Shown here: in pieces, positions 28,370 through 36,669 of the stretch
Position numbering within the stretch: position 1 is the stretch's first letter
Layout: the number at the start of each line of letters is the position of its first letter
Position numbers and translations under genes: made by a program
Notes under the pieces: generated by a model
What the model saw: only the letters and a program-made list of their open reading frames with translations
Told to the model about the DNA's origin: nothing
The model's database searches: none
Origin: Komagataeibacter sp. FNDCF1
GTDB lineage: Bacteria; Pseudomonadota; Alphaproteobacteria; Acetobacterales; Acetobacteraceae
Length of the DNA: 64,000 bases
Assembly: GCF_021295335.1 (NCBI RefSeq)
Contig: NZ_JAIWOT010000001.1
Coordinates: 2,937,501-3,001,500 of the forward strand
Reading direction: 5' to 3'

Positions 28370-29183
28370 TAGGTTTCGTGGACAAAGGGTATCCACTGGA
28401 GTGCTGACACGAGACTGACGAAGCCAAGATATGATTCCTTGGTTTTGTCATATCGGGTGGCAACGCGTCGCCAGTTCTTGAGTTTGTTGAACAGGCGCTC
28501 GACGAGATTGCGCCAGCGATATTTGGTTTTATCATGAGGTACAGGATTGCGACGGTTGCTTTTGCTCGGGATGACGGCTTCGATTTCGGCCTTGGCAAGT
28601 TCCTCGCGAATGAGGTCGGCATCGTAACCTTTGTCTGCCAGTAACGCCTCGATCTTGTCAGCGATCATGCGGAACAGCGGGCCGAAACCCTGAATATCGT
28701 GGGTCTGTCCCGGCGTCAGGACAAAACCGAGAGGGCGTCCCCTGGCGTCGCATCGGGCGTGCAGTTTGGTGGTGAAACCACCGCGCGATCGGCCAAGCGC
28801 CTCGGTTTCCTGTGTCCCTTTTTTATACCGATAGCACAATGATGTGCCCGGACCACCGTGCTGTCGATCATGTCGGCAGTGGTATCCCGCTCGACCATTT
28901 CAGCCAAGGTTTCGAGCATCGCATCGAACACGCCTGTCGTCACCCATCGTCGGTAGCGTCGGAACACGCTGTTCCACTTGCCATAATCATCAGGCAGGTG
29001 GCGCCACTGCGATCCGGTTCGGGCAATCCACATCATGCCTTCGAAATACAGACGATTGTCTTGCGCAGGACGGCAGCCACGACCCCTCTCAGGCGGAAGC
29101 AGCGCCCCGATGATGGCCCATTCCTCGTCCGAAAGCCCAATTCGCTCGCCCAACAACGCCTCCAAAAGGCAGCTTTGAATCAA
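28369..29183 (-). CDS. IS427-like transposase made by -1 frameshifting (OrfA 28716-29183, OrfB 28369-28839)
   Basis: A DDE transposase split over two frames. OrfA (29183 to 28716) has the N-terminal domain GLSDEEWAIIGALLPPERGR and the first Asp in DMIDSTVVRAHHCAIGIKKG. OrfB (28839 to 28369) continues TQETEALGRSRGGFTTKLHA, the second Asp in ALLADKGYDADLIREEL, and the Glu in WRNLVERLFNKLKNWRRVAT. A slip at A AAA AAG (28824-28818) joins them in the right register, giving a full-length protein of about 271 residues. Without the slip OrfA ends in an unrelated 36-residue tail. All catalytic parts are present, so the element may be active. Confidence 0.9.
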
Positions 29184-29219
29184 TCATGGACGTTACTGTC
29201 AACCTTTGTCCACGAAACC
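28372..29219 (-). mobile_element. IS427-like insertion sequence (IS5 family), complete, inside the GTPase gene
   Basis: An 848-bp element. The left end reads GGTTTCGTGGACAAAGG and the right end is the reverse complement, CCTTTGTCCACGAAACC. It is flanked by TA on each side (28370-28371 and 29220-29221), the 2-bp duplication seen in the IS427 group. It carries a two-frame transposase read from the minus strand. The interrupted host gene is otherwise undamaged, so insertion is recent. The last transposase codon ends at the IS edge and the stop codon TAA is formed by the TA duplication plus the next host base. Confidence 0.93.
28818..28824 (-). promoter_or_regulatory. programmed -1 ribosomal frameshift site of the transposase
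   Basis: The minus strand reads GGT ATA AAA AAG in the OrfA frame, so the heptamer A AAA AAG lies in exactly the phase needed for tandem -1 slippage. This is the most efficient slippery heptamer known in E. coli. The -1 frame continues directly into the conserved OrfB sequence. No structure downstream was assessed. Confidence 0.85.
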
Positions 29220-29732
29220 TAATTGATCTTGGTAAGAAATTTTTTTATGTAAATCATATTCTGAGTCGCAATCACAATGGGTTCCGATAAGTAATATTTT
29301 TTCGGGTTTCTTCTTTCTTCTATCCAATATGTCAGAAATAAAAGACATATCTGATTCCATACGATTGCAGGCACGCTCATCGTTGTGCATTATTTCGTCA
29401 GCACGAAACAGGTAAACAATCCAGTTAGCGGTCTCACAGCTTTCTTTCCAGTCATTATAAAAAGCCTTGTCTCCGGGAACATCGACACTCTCTTTGAAAT
29501 CATAAAGCTTATCTTGAATTTTTCGTGGAAAACTTTTTTGTTTTTCTGTAAGTGCCGTTTGGCTGTTATTTGTTGGAACGGAATTAGATTGAATAAAATG
29601 AAGAAGAGTTGTCTTTCCTGTTCCGCGTTCCCCCAAAACGCACAATTTTATATGATCGAATTTATAGCCAAAAATTTGTATTAAAGAGAAATTCCAAGCC
29701 AATTTTTCAAGAGCAGATAAATCATCTGTCAT
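29220..29732 (-). pseudogene. Ras-like small GTPase, N-terminal 171 codons (interrupted by IS)
   Basis: This part has four of the five G motifs of a P-loop GTPase: Walker A GERGTGKT at residues 34-41, DVPG at 84-87 as G3, and LIGTHCD ending at 154 as G4 (T-x-x-D in place of N/T-K-x-D); G2 is not clear, and G5 lies in the detached C-terminal fragment. A hydrophobic strand (WIVYLFRAD) follows G3 as in Ras. With the fragment at 28244-28369 the original protein had 212 residues, the size of a small GTPase without large extra domains. At present the frame runs 7 codons into the IS and stops, so a protein lacking G5 and the last helix could be made. Low GC and lack of lipid signals suggest it acts in the cytoplasm with the membrane-bound partner proteins. 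Confidence 0.85.
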
Positions 29733-29777
29733 ATGCGGAACCTTTTATGTTTATTTAATACTAAAAATAAATAATAT

Positions 29778-30026
29778 TTATTCATCATCATTAAACTTTT
29801 TTATAGCATAAATGCATGCACCAGATAACAAAGAGGCTGCGATTATACCTGTTGTATTTTTTCTCTTATCTGCGTCTGCATTAAAAACAATTTTTTCTTT
29901 TTCTATTTCTGATTTCAACACATTTTCTTTGTTTTTGCTTCGGTAATCAAGGAAGAGTTTTGAACCTTCTGTTAATGTTTTAGTTACAGTCAGGGCTATA
30001 GCAGATATTAATTTTGGATTTGCCAT
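29778..30026 (-). CDS. small membrane protein, first gene of the small-GTPase operon
   Basis: 82 residues. The N-terminal 55 are helical and charged (LTEGSKLFLDYRSKNKENVL then KSEIEKEKIVFNADADKR), likely a coiled coil. A single membrane helix follows (TGIIAASLLSGACIYAI) and a short acidic tail KKFNDDE. AAGG lies about 9 nt before the ATG. It is 45 nt upstream of the GTPase start on the same strand and equally AT-rich, so it belongs to the same unit. No family is recognised. It may anchor the GTPase or its partner at the inner membrane. Confidence 0.65.
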   Translation of the reverse strand: MANPKLISAIALTVTKTLTEGSKLFLDYRSKNKENVLKSEIEKEKIVFNADADKRKNTTGIIAASLLSGACIYAIKKFNDDE

Positions 30027-30408
30027 TCCTAAGAACCTTAAAAATCAAGATGGATGATGATATACTACATCAAGATATGGCTTCCTGCCATCGATACCAG
30101 TATGCCATGATACACTTCATCCGGTGTACGTCTACCCAGCGTTGTATACGGATGCGTTGTCCGCTGTAATGAGCGATCCTCTTTGTCAGAGACTGGAGAT
30201 AATTCACCATGGGCAGTAATATAGCATGCCGGGCCTGAACCCGGCCATCAATGGCTGACACTTTTGCCGATTGTCGCGGCAGTCCGACCTGTGAACGGTC
30301 TCGGGTCTGTCGGAGCTTAAAACTCTCGGAAGATGAGGCCTGTGGCATGAAAGAAGAAAATATCACATCATGAGTGCAGGTACAGGTCTTACCTGCACCA
30401 TGCGCTCA
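30027..30408. other. upstream region of the GTPase operon, no gene recognised
   Basis: The first about 50 nt are AT-rich and should hold the promoter of the GTPase operon. Beyond that composition rises, and a minus-strand frame at 30070-30366 (98 codons) shows no family motif or good ribosome-binding site. It probably is part of the decayed integrase region. Confidence 0.4.
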
Positions 30409-30640
30409 CTGACGGCACGCCATAAGAGCAGATAACGCGGCCATGGCAGCTTTCTGCTGCTTTTCTGTCAGTGACGGATCTTGCTTTGTGCGGAGATCGC
30501 TTCGGGCACTATTATGATATTTCCGGCTTCGGCAACGGCAACCTCGGGATATGCTCCGAAGGCTAAAACCCGTGCCTTGCACCCAAGCGGTATTGGACCG
30601 GCCGCAGTTTCGCGGCATTGGGCTTCATCGGCGGATATAG
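30409..30640 (-). pseudogene. remnant of a P4-type tyrosine integrase next to tRNA-Arg
   Basis: Three frames on the minus strand join into the N-terminal arm-binding domain of P4-like integrases. First AAKLRPVQYRLG, then KARVLAFGAYPEVAVAEAG, then RKYHNSARSDLRTKQDPS followed by LTEKQQKAA. Intact relatives read in the same order: a YRxGGK segment, LALGxYPEVSLxEAR, then a stretch ending DPSxxKKxxKAA. The catalytic domain is absent. Its place about 260 nt from the 3' end of a tRNA gene, reading away from it, is where island integrases lie. Ends are approximate. Confidence 0.75.
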
Positions 30641-30898
30641 AGCACCAGGATCAACGGTTTCCATCGCCTTATTCTATTACGGCGTCGGGTGAATTGCAGT
30701 GTTTGCGAGCCTTTTGAACGCCCCGGCAAGATTTCACCGTAACGCGACAGATATTCCCACGTGCCGAATCAGTTTCTTCGCCGGTACCCCATGCGCCGGG
30801 CTGGAGGATCCGGTGGAACAGGCCGGGGTCCGCAACATCATGGAAATGGCAGCTGACTGTCATTCCCAGGACTGATTCGACCTGTTTGGAATATATGT

Positions 30899-31208
30899 TG
30901 GTGTCCGCGGCGGGATTCGAACCCACGGCCCCAGGATTCATACCACTTCGGCTTTCACCGCCGCCATGCAGGCATGGCGTTCGTGGTCTGGACTGTCCCT
31001 TCACCATGGGCCGCAAGCGGCCTGCAGGTGCTGCCCATCCAGTCTCTACACCTTGCCGGTCGTCTGACCGGCCTTGGCTCGGGATTGGCACGGCAACGTA
31101 TTGCCAGAGCGTTCCCCGAATTTGAGCAGATCCGCCACGTGGTTTCCCGTCGTGACGCCCAATTGAAAACCAGGAATCCTGTGCTCTATCCGGCTGAGCT
31201 ACGCGGAC
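30899..31208 (-). tRNA. tRNA-Arg(CCU) split by a group I intron
   Basis: The exons are 31172-31208 and 30899-30938. Joined, they make a 77-nt cloverleaf: acceptor GTCCGCG with CGCGGAC, D-stem GCTC with GAGC, anticodon stem CAGGA with TCCTG, loop TTCCTAA (anticodon CCT), T-stem GTGGG with CCCGC, discriminator A and encoded CCA. The intron lies between anticodon position 36 and position 37. tRNA-Arg(CCU) is a known home of group I introns in alphaproteobacteria such as Agrobacterium. The 3' end points to the genomic island. Confidence 0.95.
30939..31171 (-). ncRNA. group I (IC3-type) self-splicing intron in tRNA-Arg(CCU)
   Basis: A 233-nt intron without an ORF. The conserved core segments occur in order on the minus strand: P (AAATTCGGGGAACG), Q (CAATCCCGAGCCAAGG), R (GTGTAGAGACTGGATGG) and S (AAGGGACAGTCCAGA), close to those of the cyanobacterial tRNA-Leu intron. 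The 5' exon ends in U, and CCU plus GG can pair with UUGGG just inside the intron to form P1 with the needed U-G pair at the splice site. The last intron base is G. It should excise itself using guanosine. Confidence 0.92.
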
Positions 31209-31284
31209 ACACCCGGATTGTGTAACCGAGCCTACGCCCAACGGCAAGGGTGTTTCCCCAGGGGGTAGGGGAATATTTCGCCCG

Positions 31285-32304
31285 TCAGGACCGCCTGTGC
31301 GCCAGTTGTGCCTGCGCGCACAGACGGGCGACATGGCGCAGGGCCAGTACGATATCGGGGCTGCCGGTCTGTTTGCACGCCAGTTCCAGGGCCTGTGTTT
31401 CCGTGGCCGCGCGCAGCAGGGCCGGTGCCGACCATGCCGCCAGCGCCCGTTCGAAGCTGTCCGTACGCTTGAAAAATACCGGTGGCCGCAACTGCCGCAT
31501 GGCTTCGGCCCGGCTCATGCCGCCATCCACCGCAAGTCGTGCCCGGCGCAACCGGTGAATATGCGACAGCAGGGCGCGGGTCAGGGTCACGGGGCTGCTG
31601 CCATCGACCATCAGCGCGCGCTGGGCTGCGGCATCGGCTTCCCTGCGCTGGCCCGCCATGGCGGCAAAGGCCGCATCTTCCATCGAGACACCGGCGGCAT
31701 CCCCCACGCAGGCCCGCACATCGTCCAGTCCCAGCCGTCCGCCGCTGCCCACAAACAGGGCAAGCTTTTCCACCTCGCTGCGGGTCGCGGCCCGGTCGGG
31801 CCCGGCCCGTTCAACCATCCAGCCCAGGGCATCGGGGTCTATGCCCACGTTCTGTGCCGCCAGCATCTGGCGGATCGCCCCCTCCAGCGCGCGGCCTTCT
31901 TCCGGATAGCAGCCGATCAGGGCGCATTGTGCATCCTTTTCCGCAAAGCCACGCAGTTTTGAGCGGGAATCAAGGGCGGGTGCTTCCACGACCACCAGCG
32001 CGTCCGAATGCTGCGCAAGGCCGTGCCGGAGCGGTTCAAGCAGGTCATCGGCCCCGTCACGCACCCAGATCACGCGCCTGCCGCCGGACAGGGACAGGGC
32101 GGTCATTTCCTCCTCCAGCCGGGCATGGTCCGCACGCCCCAGCATGGCCACACGAAACGGATCCTGCAGGTCGGAACAGATGGCGTGCGCGGCAATGGTG
32201 GCGCGTTCGCGGATCAGCCCCACATCATCCCCATGCAGCACGATGGCCCGCAGGCTGCCCGGCGCCTGTAGTGTCGTGGTGATATTGCGCGGGCTGACCT
32301 TCAC
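31285..32304 (-). CDS. holA: DNA polymerase III subunit delta
   Basis: The delta subunit of the clamp loader, which opens the beta clamp during replication. 339 residues, the family length. The N-terminus SLRAIVLHGDDVGLIRERAT is the degenerate P-loop region that begins HolA proteins; the middle has VIWVRDGADDLLEPL and the C-terminal domain begins near GVSMEDAAFAAM. The start overlaps the lptE stop as ATGA, as in many Gram-negative genomes in which lptE, holA and leuS travel together. Confidence 0.94.
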   Translation of the reverse strand: MKVSPRNITTTLQAPGSLRAIVLHGDDVGLIRERATIAAHAICSDLQDPFRVAMLGRADHARLEEEMTALSLSGGRRVIWVRDGADDLLEPLRHGLAQHSDALVVVEAPALDSRSKLRGFAEKDAQCALIGCYPEEGRALEGAIRQMLAAQNVGIDPDALGWMVERAGPDRAATRSEVEKLALFVGSGGRLGLDDVRACVGDAAGVSMEDAAFAAMAGQRREADAAAQRALMVDGSSPVTLTRALLSHIHRLRRARLAVDGGMSRAEAMRQLRPPVFFKRTDSFERALAAWSAPALLRAATETQALELACKQTGSPDIVLALRHVARLCAQAQLAHRRS

Positions 32305-33146
32305 TGGCTGCCGTGCCCGCCAATGCTGATGCCGGACATGTCATCCGTAGTGTTCGTCCTTGCATCGGGCATGACGTAGCGTGAGGAGGAGGCGGGAATA
32401 TTGTCGGCGGGCGCGCTTTCGGTCGTCATGTCCGCACCCTCGTTGTTCTGCTCATTCAGCTGCGAATCGGTACGCCCCGTTGCCATGGCGGGCAGGCCGT
32501 CGGCACCCGGCTGCTGGGCGGGCATCTGGTTGTTGGGGTTGACGATGCTGTTGGGGTCGACATAACGCGGCTGGTTCTGTCCGGGGACCGAGCCGTCCAG
32601 CGCGGGTTTGGCATGGGTGCGGAACCAGACGGCCACCTGCTGGGTAATCTGTTCGGCCATGTTCTTGGCCACGCGGCCACGCACGGTCTCCAGGTTCAGG
32701 GTCAGGGCGAAATACTGCTCGTACGTATTGTTCACCCCATCCACCACCGAGGCATCGCCGCCCGCCAGCAACTGCGGGTCTTCCCCCAGCGTATAGAGCT
32801 GCCAGTGGGCAAAGGCGGTGGTGCGCGTGCGGCCGCTGGTATTGTCGGCGTGGATGTCGACCGCTTCGTTCATGATGTAGCTTCTGATCCGCAGCGCGTA
32901 GCGGGTCGGGTTTTCCGGCCCGGCGCCGCTCAGATCCTGCTGCAGGAACTGGCGCAGCTGCTGGCCATAGCGTTCCGGAATCAACGGAACGTAAACCTGC
33001 TTGAGCTCCGCCAGCACATTCGACACGGTGGGCTGGCCATCCGCGCCGATATGGGTTCCCGTCGTCTTGTACATGGGCGAGAAGCCACATGCCCCCAGCA
33101 TGAGCAGCGCACACAGTAAGGCGGCGTGACGGACGGGATGCGGCAT
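32301..33146 (-). CDS. lptE: LPS-assembly lipoprotein LptE
   Basis: The outer-membrane lipoprotein that plugs the LptD barrel and helps insert LPS. The signal is LLCALLMLGACGFSPMY with lipobox LGAC, and the characteristic CGFxPMY follows. Residues up to about 180 match the LptE core (VPLIPERYGQQLRQFLQQDL, later SVVDGVNNTYEQYFA). A low-complexity C-terminal extension of about 90 residues rich in Asn, Gln, Pro and Ser makes this protein (281 residues) longer than usual. It lies 3 nt after leuS and overlaps holA. Confidence 0.92.
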   Translation of the reverse strand: MPHPVRHAALLCALLMLGACGFSPMYKTTGTHIGADGQPTVSNVLAELKQVYVPLIPERYGQQLRQFLQQDLSGAGPENPTRYALRIRSYIMNEAVDIHADNTSGRTRTTAFAHWQLYTLGEDPQLLAGGDASVVDGVNNTYEQYFALTLNLETVRGRVAKNMAEQITQQVAVWFRTHAKPALDGSVPGQNQPRYVDPNSIVNPNNQMPAQQPGADGLPAMATGRTDSQLNEQNNEGADMTTESAPADNIPASSSRYVMPDARTNTTDDMSGISIGGHGSQ

Positions 33147-33149
33147 GAC

Positions 33150-35783
33150 CTATTTCGCAACCACGAAATTGACGATCCGCCCCGGCACATGGATGCGCTT
33201 TACAATCCGCGCCCCTTCCAGCAGGCGGGCCACGTTCGGCTCGGCTTCCGCCATGGCGATCACTTTTTCCGCAGGCAGGTCGGGGGCAACCGCGATCGTG
33301 CCACGCAGCTTGCCCATGATCTGCACCGCAATGGTCAGTTCGCTGGCCCTGAGCAGTTCGGGAATGGCCGCAGGCCAGGTCCGCTCCACCACCGGCTGGC
33401 CACCGGGCTCCAGCAGCGCCATCATCGCTTCGGCCTGATGCGGGACCATGGGGGCCACCAGCAGGGATATGACCGTGGCGGCCTCGCGCCGGGCAAAGGC
33501 CATGCCGTCTTCCCCCGCCGCCTTTTCCGCATCCGCCAGGGCGGATGTCAGTTCATGCAGTCGGGCGACCGCCACGTTGGCGCTGAAGGAGTCCAGCGCG
33601 TCGGTCACCGCCACGATGGTGCGGTGGGTGGCGCGGCGCAGGCTGTCGGCCGCGCGTGACACACTGGCGGGGCAGGCGGCGCCAGCCGGCGTCTGTTCAG
33701 CCACGCCACGTACGATGCGGAACAGGCGCTGGAGGAAGCGGGATGCCGCGGCAACGCCGGCCTCCGTCCATTCCATGTCGCGTTCCGGCGGGCTGTCGGA
33801 CAGCACGAACCATCGCGCGGTATCAGCCCCGAAGCGCTCGATGATGGCAACGGGGGCCACCGTGTTGCGCTTGGACTTGGACATCTTTTCCACCCGCCCG
33901 ATGGTGACGGGCTGGCCATTGTCGCGGCGCACGGCGCTGTCGCCCCGGCGTTCGACTTCCTCGGGGTAAAGCCAGTTGCCCTGCGCGTCGCGGTAGCTTT
34001 CGTGGTTGACCATGCCCTGGGTGAACAGTCCGTCAAACGGCTCATCCACATGCAGGTGGCCCGTCTCGTGCATGGCGCGGGTAAAGAAGCGGGCGTAGAG
34101 CAGATGCAGGATCGCATGCTCGATCCCGCCGATATACTGGTCAACCGGCAGCCAGCCATCCGCCGCCGCGGGCACGGTGGGTGTGGGCGCGTGCGGCGCG
34201 GTAAAGCGGGCGAAATACCATGAACTGTCCACGAAGGTGTCGCAGGTATCGGTCTCGCGCTCGGCGGGCCTGCCGCATCCGGGGCAGGCCACGTGCTTCC
34301 ATGTCGGGTGGTGGGCCAGCGGGTTGCCGGGGCGGTCGAATGTCACGTCCTCGGGCAGCGTGACCGGAAGCTGGTCATCGGGCACGGGCTGCGGGCCGCA
34401 GTCGGTGCAGTGGATGACGGGAATGGGACAGCCCCAGTAGCGCTGGCGCGAAATGCCCCAGTCGCGCAGCCGCCAGTTGACCACGCCCTGGCCAACCCCC
34501 ATGCCTTCCAGCCGGGTGATCGCTTCCTTTTTCGCGGCCTCGGTATCCAGTCCGTCAAGGAAGCCGGAATTGATCAGCGTGCCGTGGCCGTCACATGCCC
34601 TGTCGGTCATGGTGAAGGTGGCGGCATCGGTGCCCGGCGGCAGGATGACGGGGGTGACGGGCAGGTTGTACTTGCGCGCGAAATCAAGGTCACGCTGGTC
34701 ACCACACGGGCAGCCGAACACCGCGCCCGTACCGTAATCCATCAGCACGAAATTCGCGATCCATACAGGAAAGGACTTATCGGGCATGAACGGATGGCTG
34801 ACCCGCAGCCCGGTGTCGAACCCGCGCTTTTCAGCAGTTTCGATCGCTTCTTCCGATGTGCCCAGCCGCTGGCATTCGGCAATGAATTCGCCTGCCGCCG
34901 CGTTTTTCGCCGCCACCTTTGCCGCCAGCGGGTGGTCGGCTGCAATGGCCAGGAAGGACATGCCGAACAGCGTGTCGGGGCGGGTGGTGAACACCTCCAC
35001 CGAATCAAGGTCGGTATCGAACCCCGCGGGCGGTTCATGCAGGGCGAAACGGACCTTCGCCCCTTCAGACCGGCCGATCCAGCGTTCCTGCATGGTGCGC
35101 ACGCGCTCGGGCCAGCGCGGCAGGGTGGACAGGCCATCAAGCAGTTGCGGGGCGAATTTCGTGATCTTGAGGAACCACTGCGACAGCTTCTTCTGTTCGA
35201 TCAGCGCGCCCGAGCGCCAGCCGCGCCCGTCCACCACCTGCTCGTTCGCCAGCACGGTATTGTCCACCGGGTCCCAGTTGACCCAGCTTTCCCGCCGCTC
35301 GACCAGTCCGCCCCGGAGCATGTCGAGGAACAGCTTCTGCTGTTTGCCATAGTATTCCGGCAGGCAGGTCGCGATTTCCCGGTCCCAGTTGAAGGAGAAG
35401 CCCAGCCGCTTGAGCGTGGTGCGCATGGCGGCGATGTTGTCCATCGTCCACTGACCGGGATGCACGCCGCGTTCGCGTGCGGCATTTTCCGCCGGCAGGC
35501 CAAACGCATCCCATCCCATCGGGTGCAGCACGTTGAAGCCGCGCGCGCGCTTGTAGCGCGCCACCACGTCGCCCAGCGTATAGTTGCGCACATGGCCCAT
35601 GTGCAGCTGCCCCGACGGGTAGGGGAACATTTCCAGCACATAATACTTGGGCCGGTCGGCGGGCGGTACGTCGGGAACATTGAAGATGCCGGATGCGGCC
35701 CAGCGTTCCTGCCACTGCGGTTCTGCCGTGCTGAAGTCATAGGCGGGGAGGGCGCTGTCCGGTGGGGTGCTGGTTTCGGTCAT
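33150..35783 (-). CDS. leuS: leucyl-tRNA synthetase
   Basis: Class Ia synthetase that charges tRNA-Leu, 877 residues as expected. The HIGH motif is [20 protein letters not shown] (HMGH at 61-64), and the KMSKS motif is [11 protein letters not shown]. The editing (CP1) domain is present between them with a threonine-rich pocket region ([11 protein letters not shown]). The zinc-type segment [20 protein letters not shown] then DTFVDSSWY is the usual bacterial arrangement. First gene of leuS-lptE-holA; the DUF3576 gene lies just upstream. Confidence 0.98.
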   Translation of the reverse strand: MTETSTPPDSALPAYDFSTAEPQWQERWAASGIFNVPDVPPADRPKYYVLEMFPYPSGQLHMGHVRNYTLGDVVARYKRARGFNVLHPMGWDAFGLPAENAARERGVHPGQWTMDNIAAMRTTLKRLGFSFNWDREIATCLPEYYGKQQKLFLDMLRGGLVERRESWVNWDPVDNTVLANEQVVDGRGWRSGALIEQKKLSQWFLKITKFAPQLLDGLSTLPRWPERVRTMQERWIGRSEGAKVRFALHEPPAGFDTDLDSVEVFTTRPDTLFGMSFLAIAADHPLAAKVAAKNAAAGEFIAECQRLGTSEEAIETAEKRGFDTGLRVSHPFMPDKSFPVWIANFVLMDYGTGAVFGCPCGDQRDLDFARKYNLPVTPVILPPGTDAATFTMTDRACDGHGTLINSGFLDGLDTEAAKKEAITRLEGMGVGQGVVNWRLRDWGISRQRYWGCPIPVIHCTDCGPQPVPDDQLPVTLPEDVTFDRPGNPLAHHPTWKHVACPGCGRPAERETDTCDTFVDSSWYFARFTAPHAPTPTVPAAADGWLPVDQYIGGIEHAILHLLYARFFTRAMHETGHLHVDEPFDGLFTQGMVNHESYRDAQGNWLYPEEVERRGDSAVRRDNGQPVTIGRVEKMSKSKRNTVAPVAIIERFGADTARWFVLSDSPPERDMEWTEAGVAAASRFLQRLFRIVRGVAEQTPAGAACPASVSRAADSLRRATHRTIVAVTDALDSFSANVAVARLHELTSALADAEKAAGEDGMAFARREAATVISLLVAPMVPHQAEAMMALLEPGGQPVVERTWPAAIPELLRASELTIAVQIMGKLRGTIAVAPDLPAEKVIAMAEAEPNVARLLEGARIVKRIHVPGRIVNFVVAK

Positions 35784-35883
35784 CTTCTTCTGGTTCGGTG
35801 TGCGGGGCAGGCTGCATGTGCCTGCGCGGGCAGGGGGAGCGGGCGGCAGGCGCCACCCGGCAGAAAAGGCAGGAAAAAGGGGG

Positions 35884-36444
35884 CTAGTGCTGGCCGCTAT
35901 CGGTGCGCAGCTGGCGCGCGCGGGTCAGGATACGGGCCGTGATGTCTGATACCGTATTGGCCGCGACCGGGGTGTCCACCCACTGGTTGTCCTCATAGGC
36001 CTGGCGGAAGACCGATACGCGCAGCGCGTCCGAACGCAGGCTGCGCGACAGGATGAAACAGGTGATCTTGAAGCGTTCGTCCTTGGTGGCGGGCGGCGTG
36101 TACCAGTCCGTCAGGATCACGCCCGCCACCGCATCGGCGGATGCGAACGGCATGAAGGACAGCGTATCCAGCGCGCCGCGCCACAGGAAGGCGTTGACGC
36201 CATTGCTTTCCAGCGGTGTCGCGCCCCCGTTGGCGCCACGGTCTTCCTTGAGCAGGCGATTCTGTGGAATGGCTAGCCCGCTCCTGTCATGCTGGGGGGC
36301 GCTGCCACAGCCGGCCAGCAGGCCGGCGGCCAGCAGGGCAAGGGTCGCGCGCGGCAGCATGGGGCGACGCAGGGGCAATGCGGCCAGGGATACGGTAGCC
36401 ACGGACATGGTGGACGGAGCAGGATTGGGCGGGCGAAGGGTCAT
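35884..36444 (-). CDS. DUF3576-domain lipoprotein
   Basis: A 186-residue protein with a lipoprotein signal ([14 protein letters not shown]). The body has the family pattern [20 protein letters not shown] then [13 protein letters not shown] and the later [14 protein letters not shown], so it is the DUF3576 protein usually found before leuS in alphaproteobacteria. Function is unknown; it is probably anchored in the outer membrane facing the periplasm. The ATG at 36444 is preferred over a frame to 36597, which overlaps low-quality sequence. Confidence 0.85.
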   Translation of the reverse strand: MTLRPPNPAPSTMSVATVSLAALPLRRPMLPRATLALLAAGLLAGCGSAPQHDRSGLAIPQNRLLKEDRGANGGATPLESNGVNAFLWRGALDTLSFMPFASADAVAGVILTDWYTPPATKDERFKITCFILSRSLRSDALRVSVFRQAYEDNQWVDTPVAANTVSDITARILTRARQLRTDSGQH

Positions 36445-36669
36445 GATGCCTCTATGGACGCCGGGGATGGCCCCCGCAGGTGGTAATCCGGCCATGCGCC
36501 TGAACTGCCGGCCATGCCGGGCAGGGTGCGTCCTGGCCTGTCGCGTTGTCCGTTCTTCATATCGCGCGATACCTGTCCCGCCAAGTCGTACGGGCACTTT
36601 ACCGTGCCTTGCGTGACAATCCGGGCATTAAAGCGCAAAAATATTCCTGCCCGTAACAGCGCATGGACC

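Noticed and set aside
23958-30898. Direct repeat of the tRNA-Arg 3' end at the left border as attachment site
   Set aside because: I looked for GGGATTCGAAC-like copies in the left part and found none; a short or decayed repeat cannot be excluded by eye.
34293-35942. 549-codon plus-strand frame opposite leuS
   Set aside because: leuS on the minus strand has full HIGH and KMSKS motifs; this frame is antisense.
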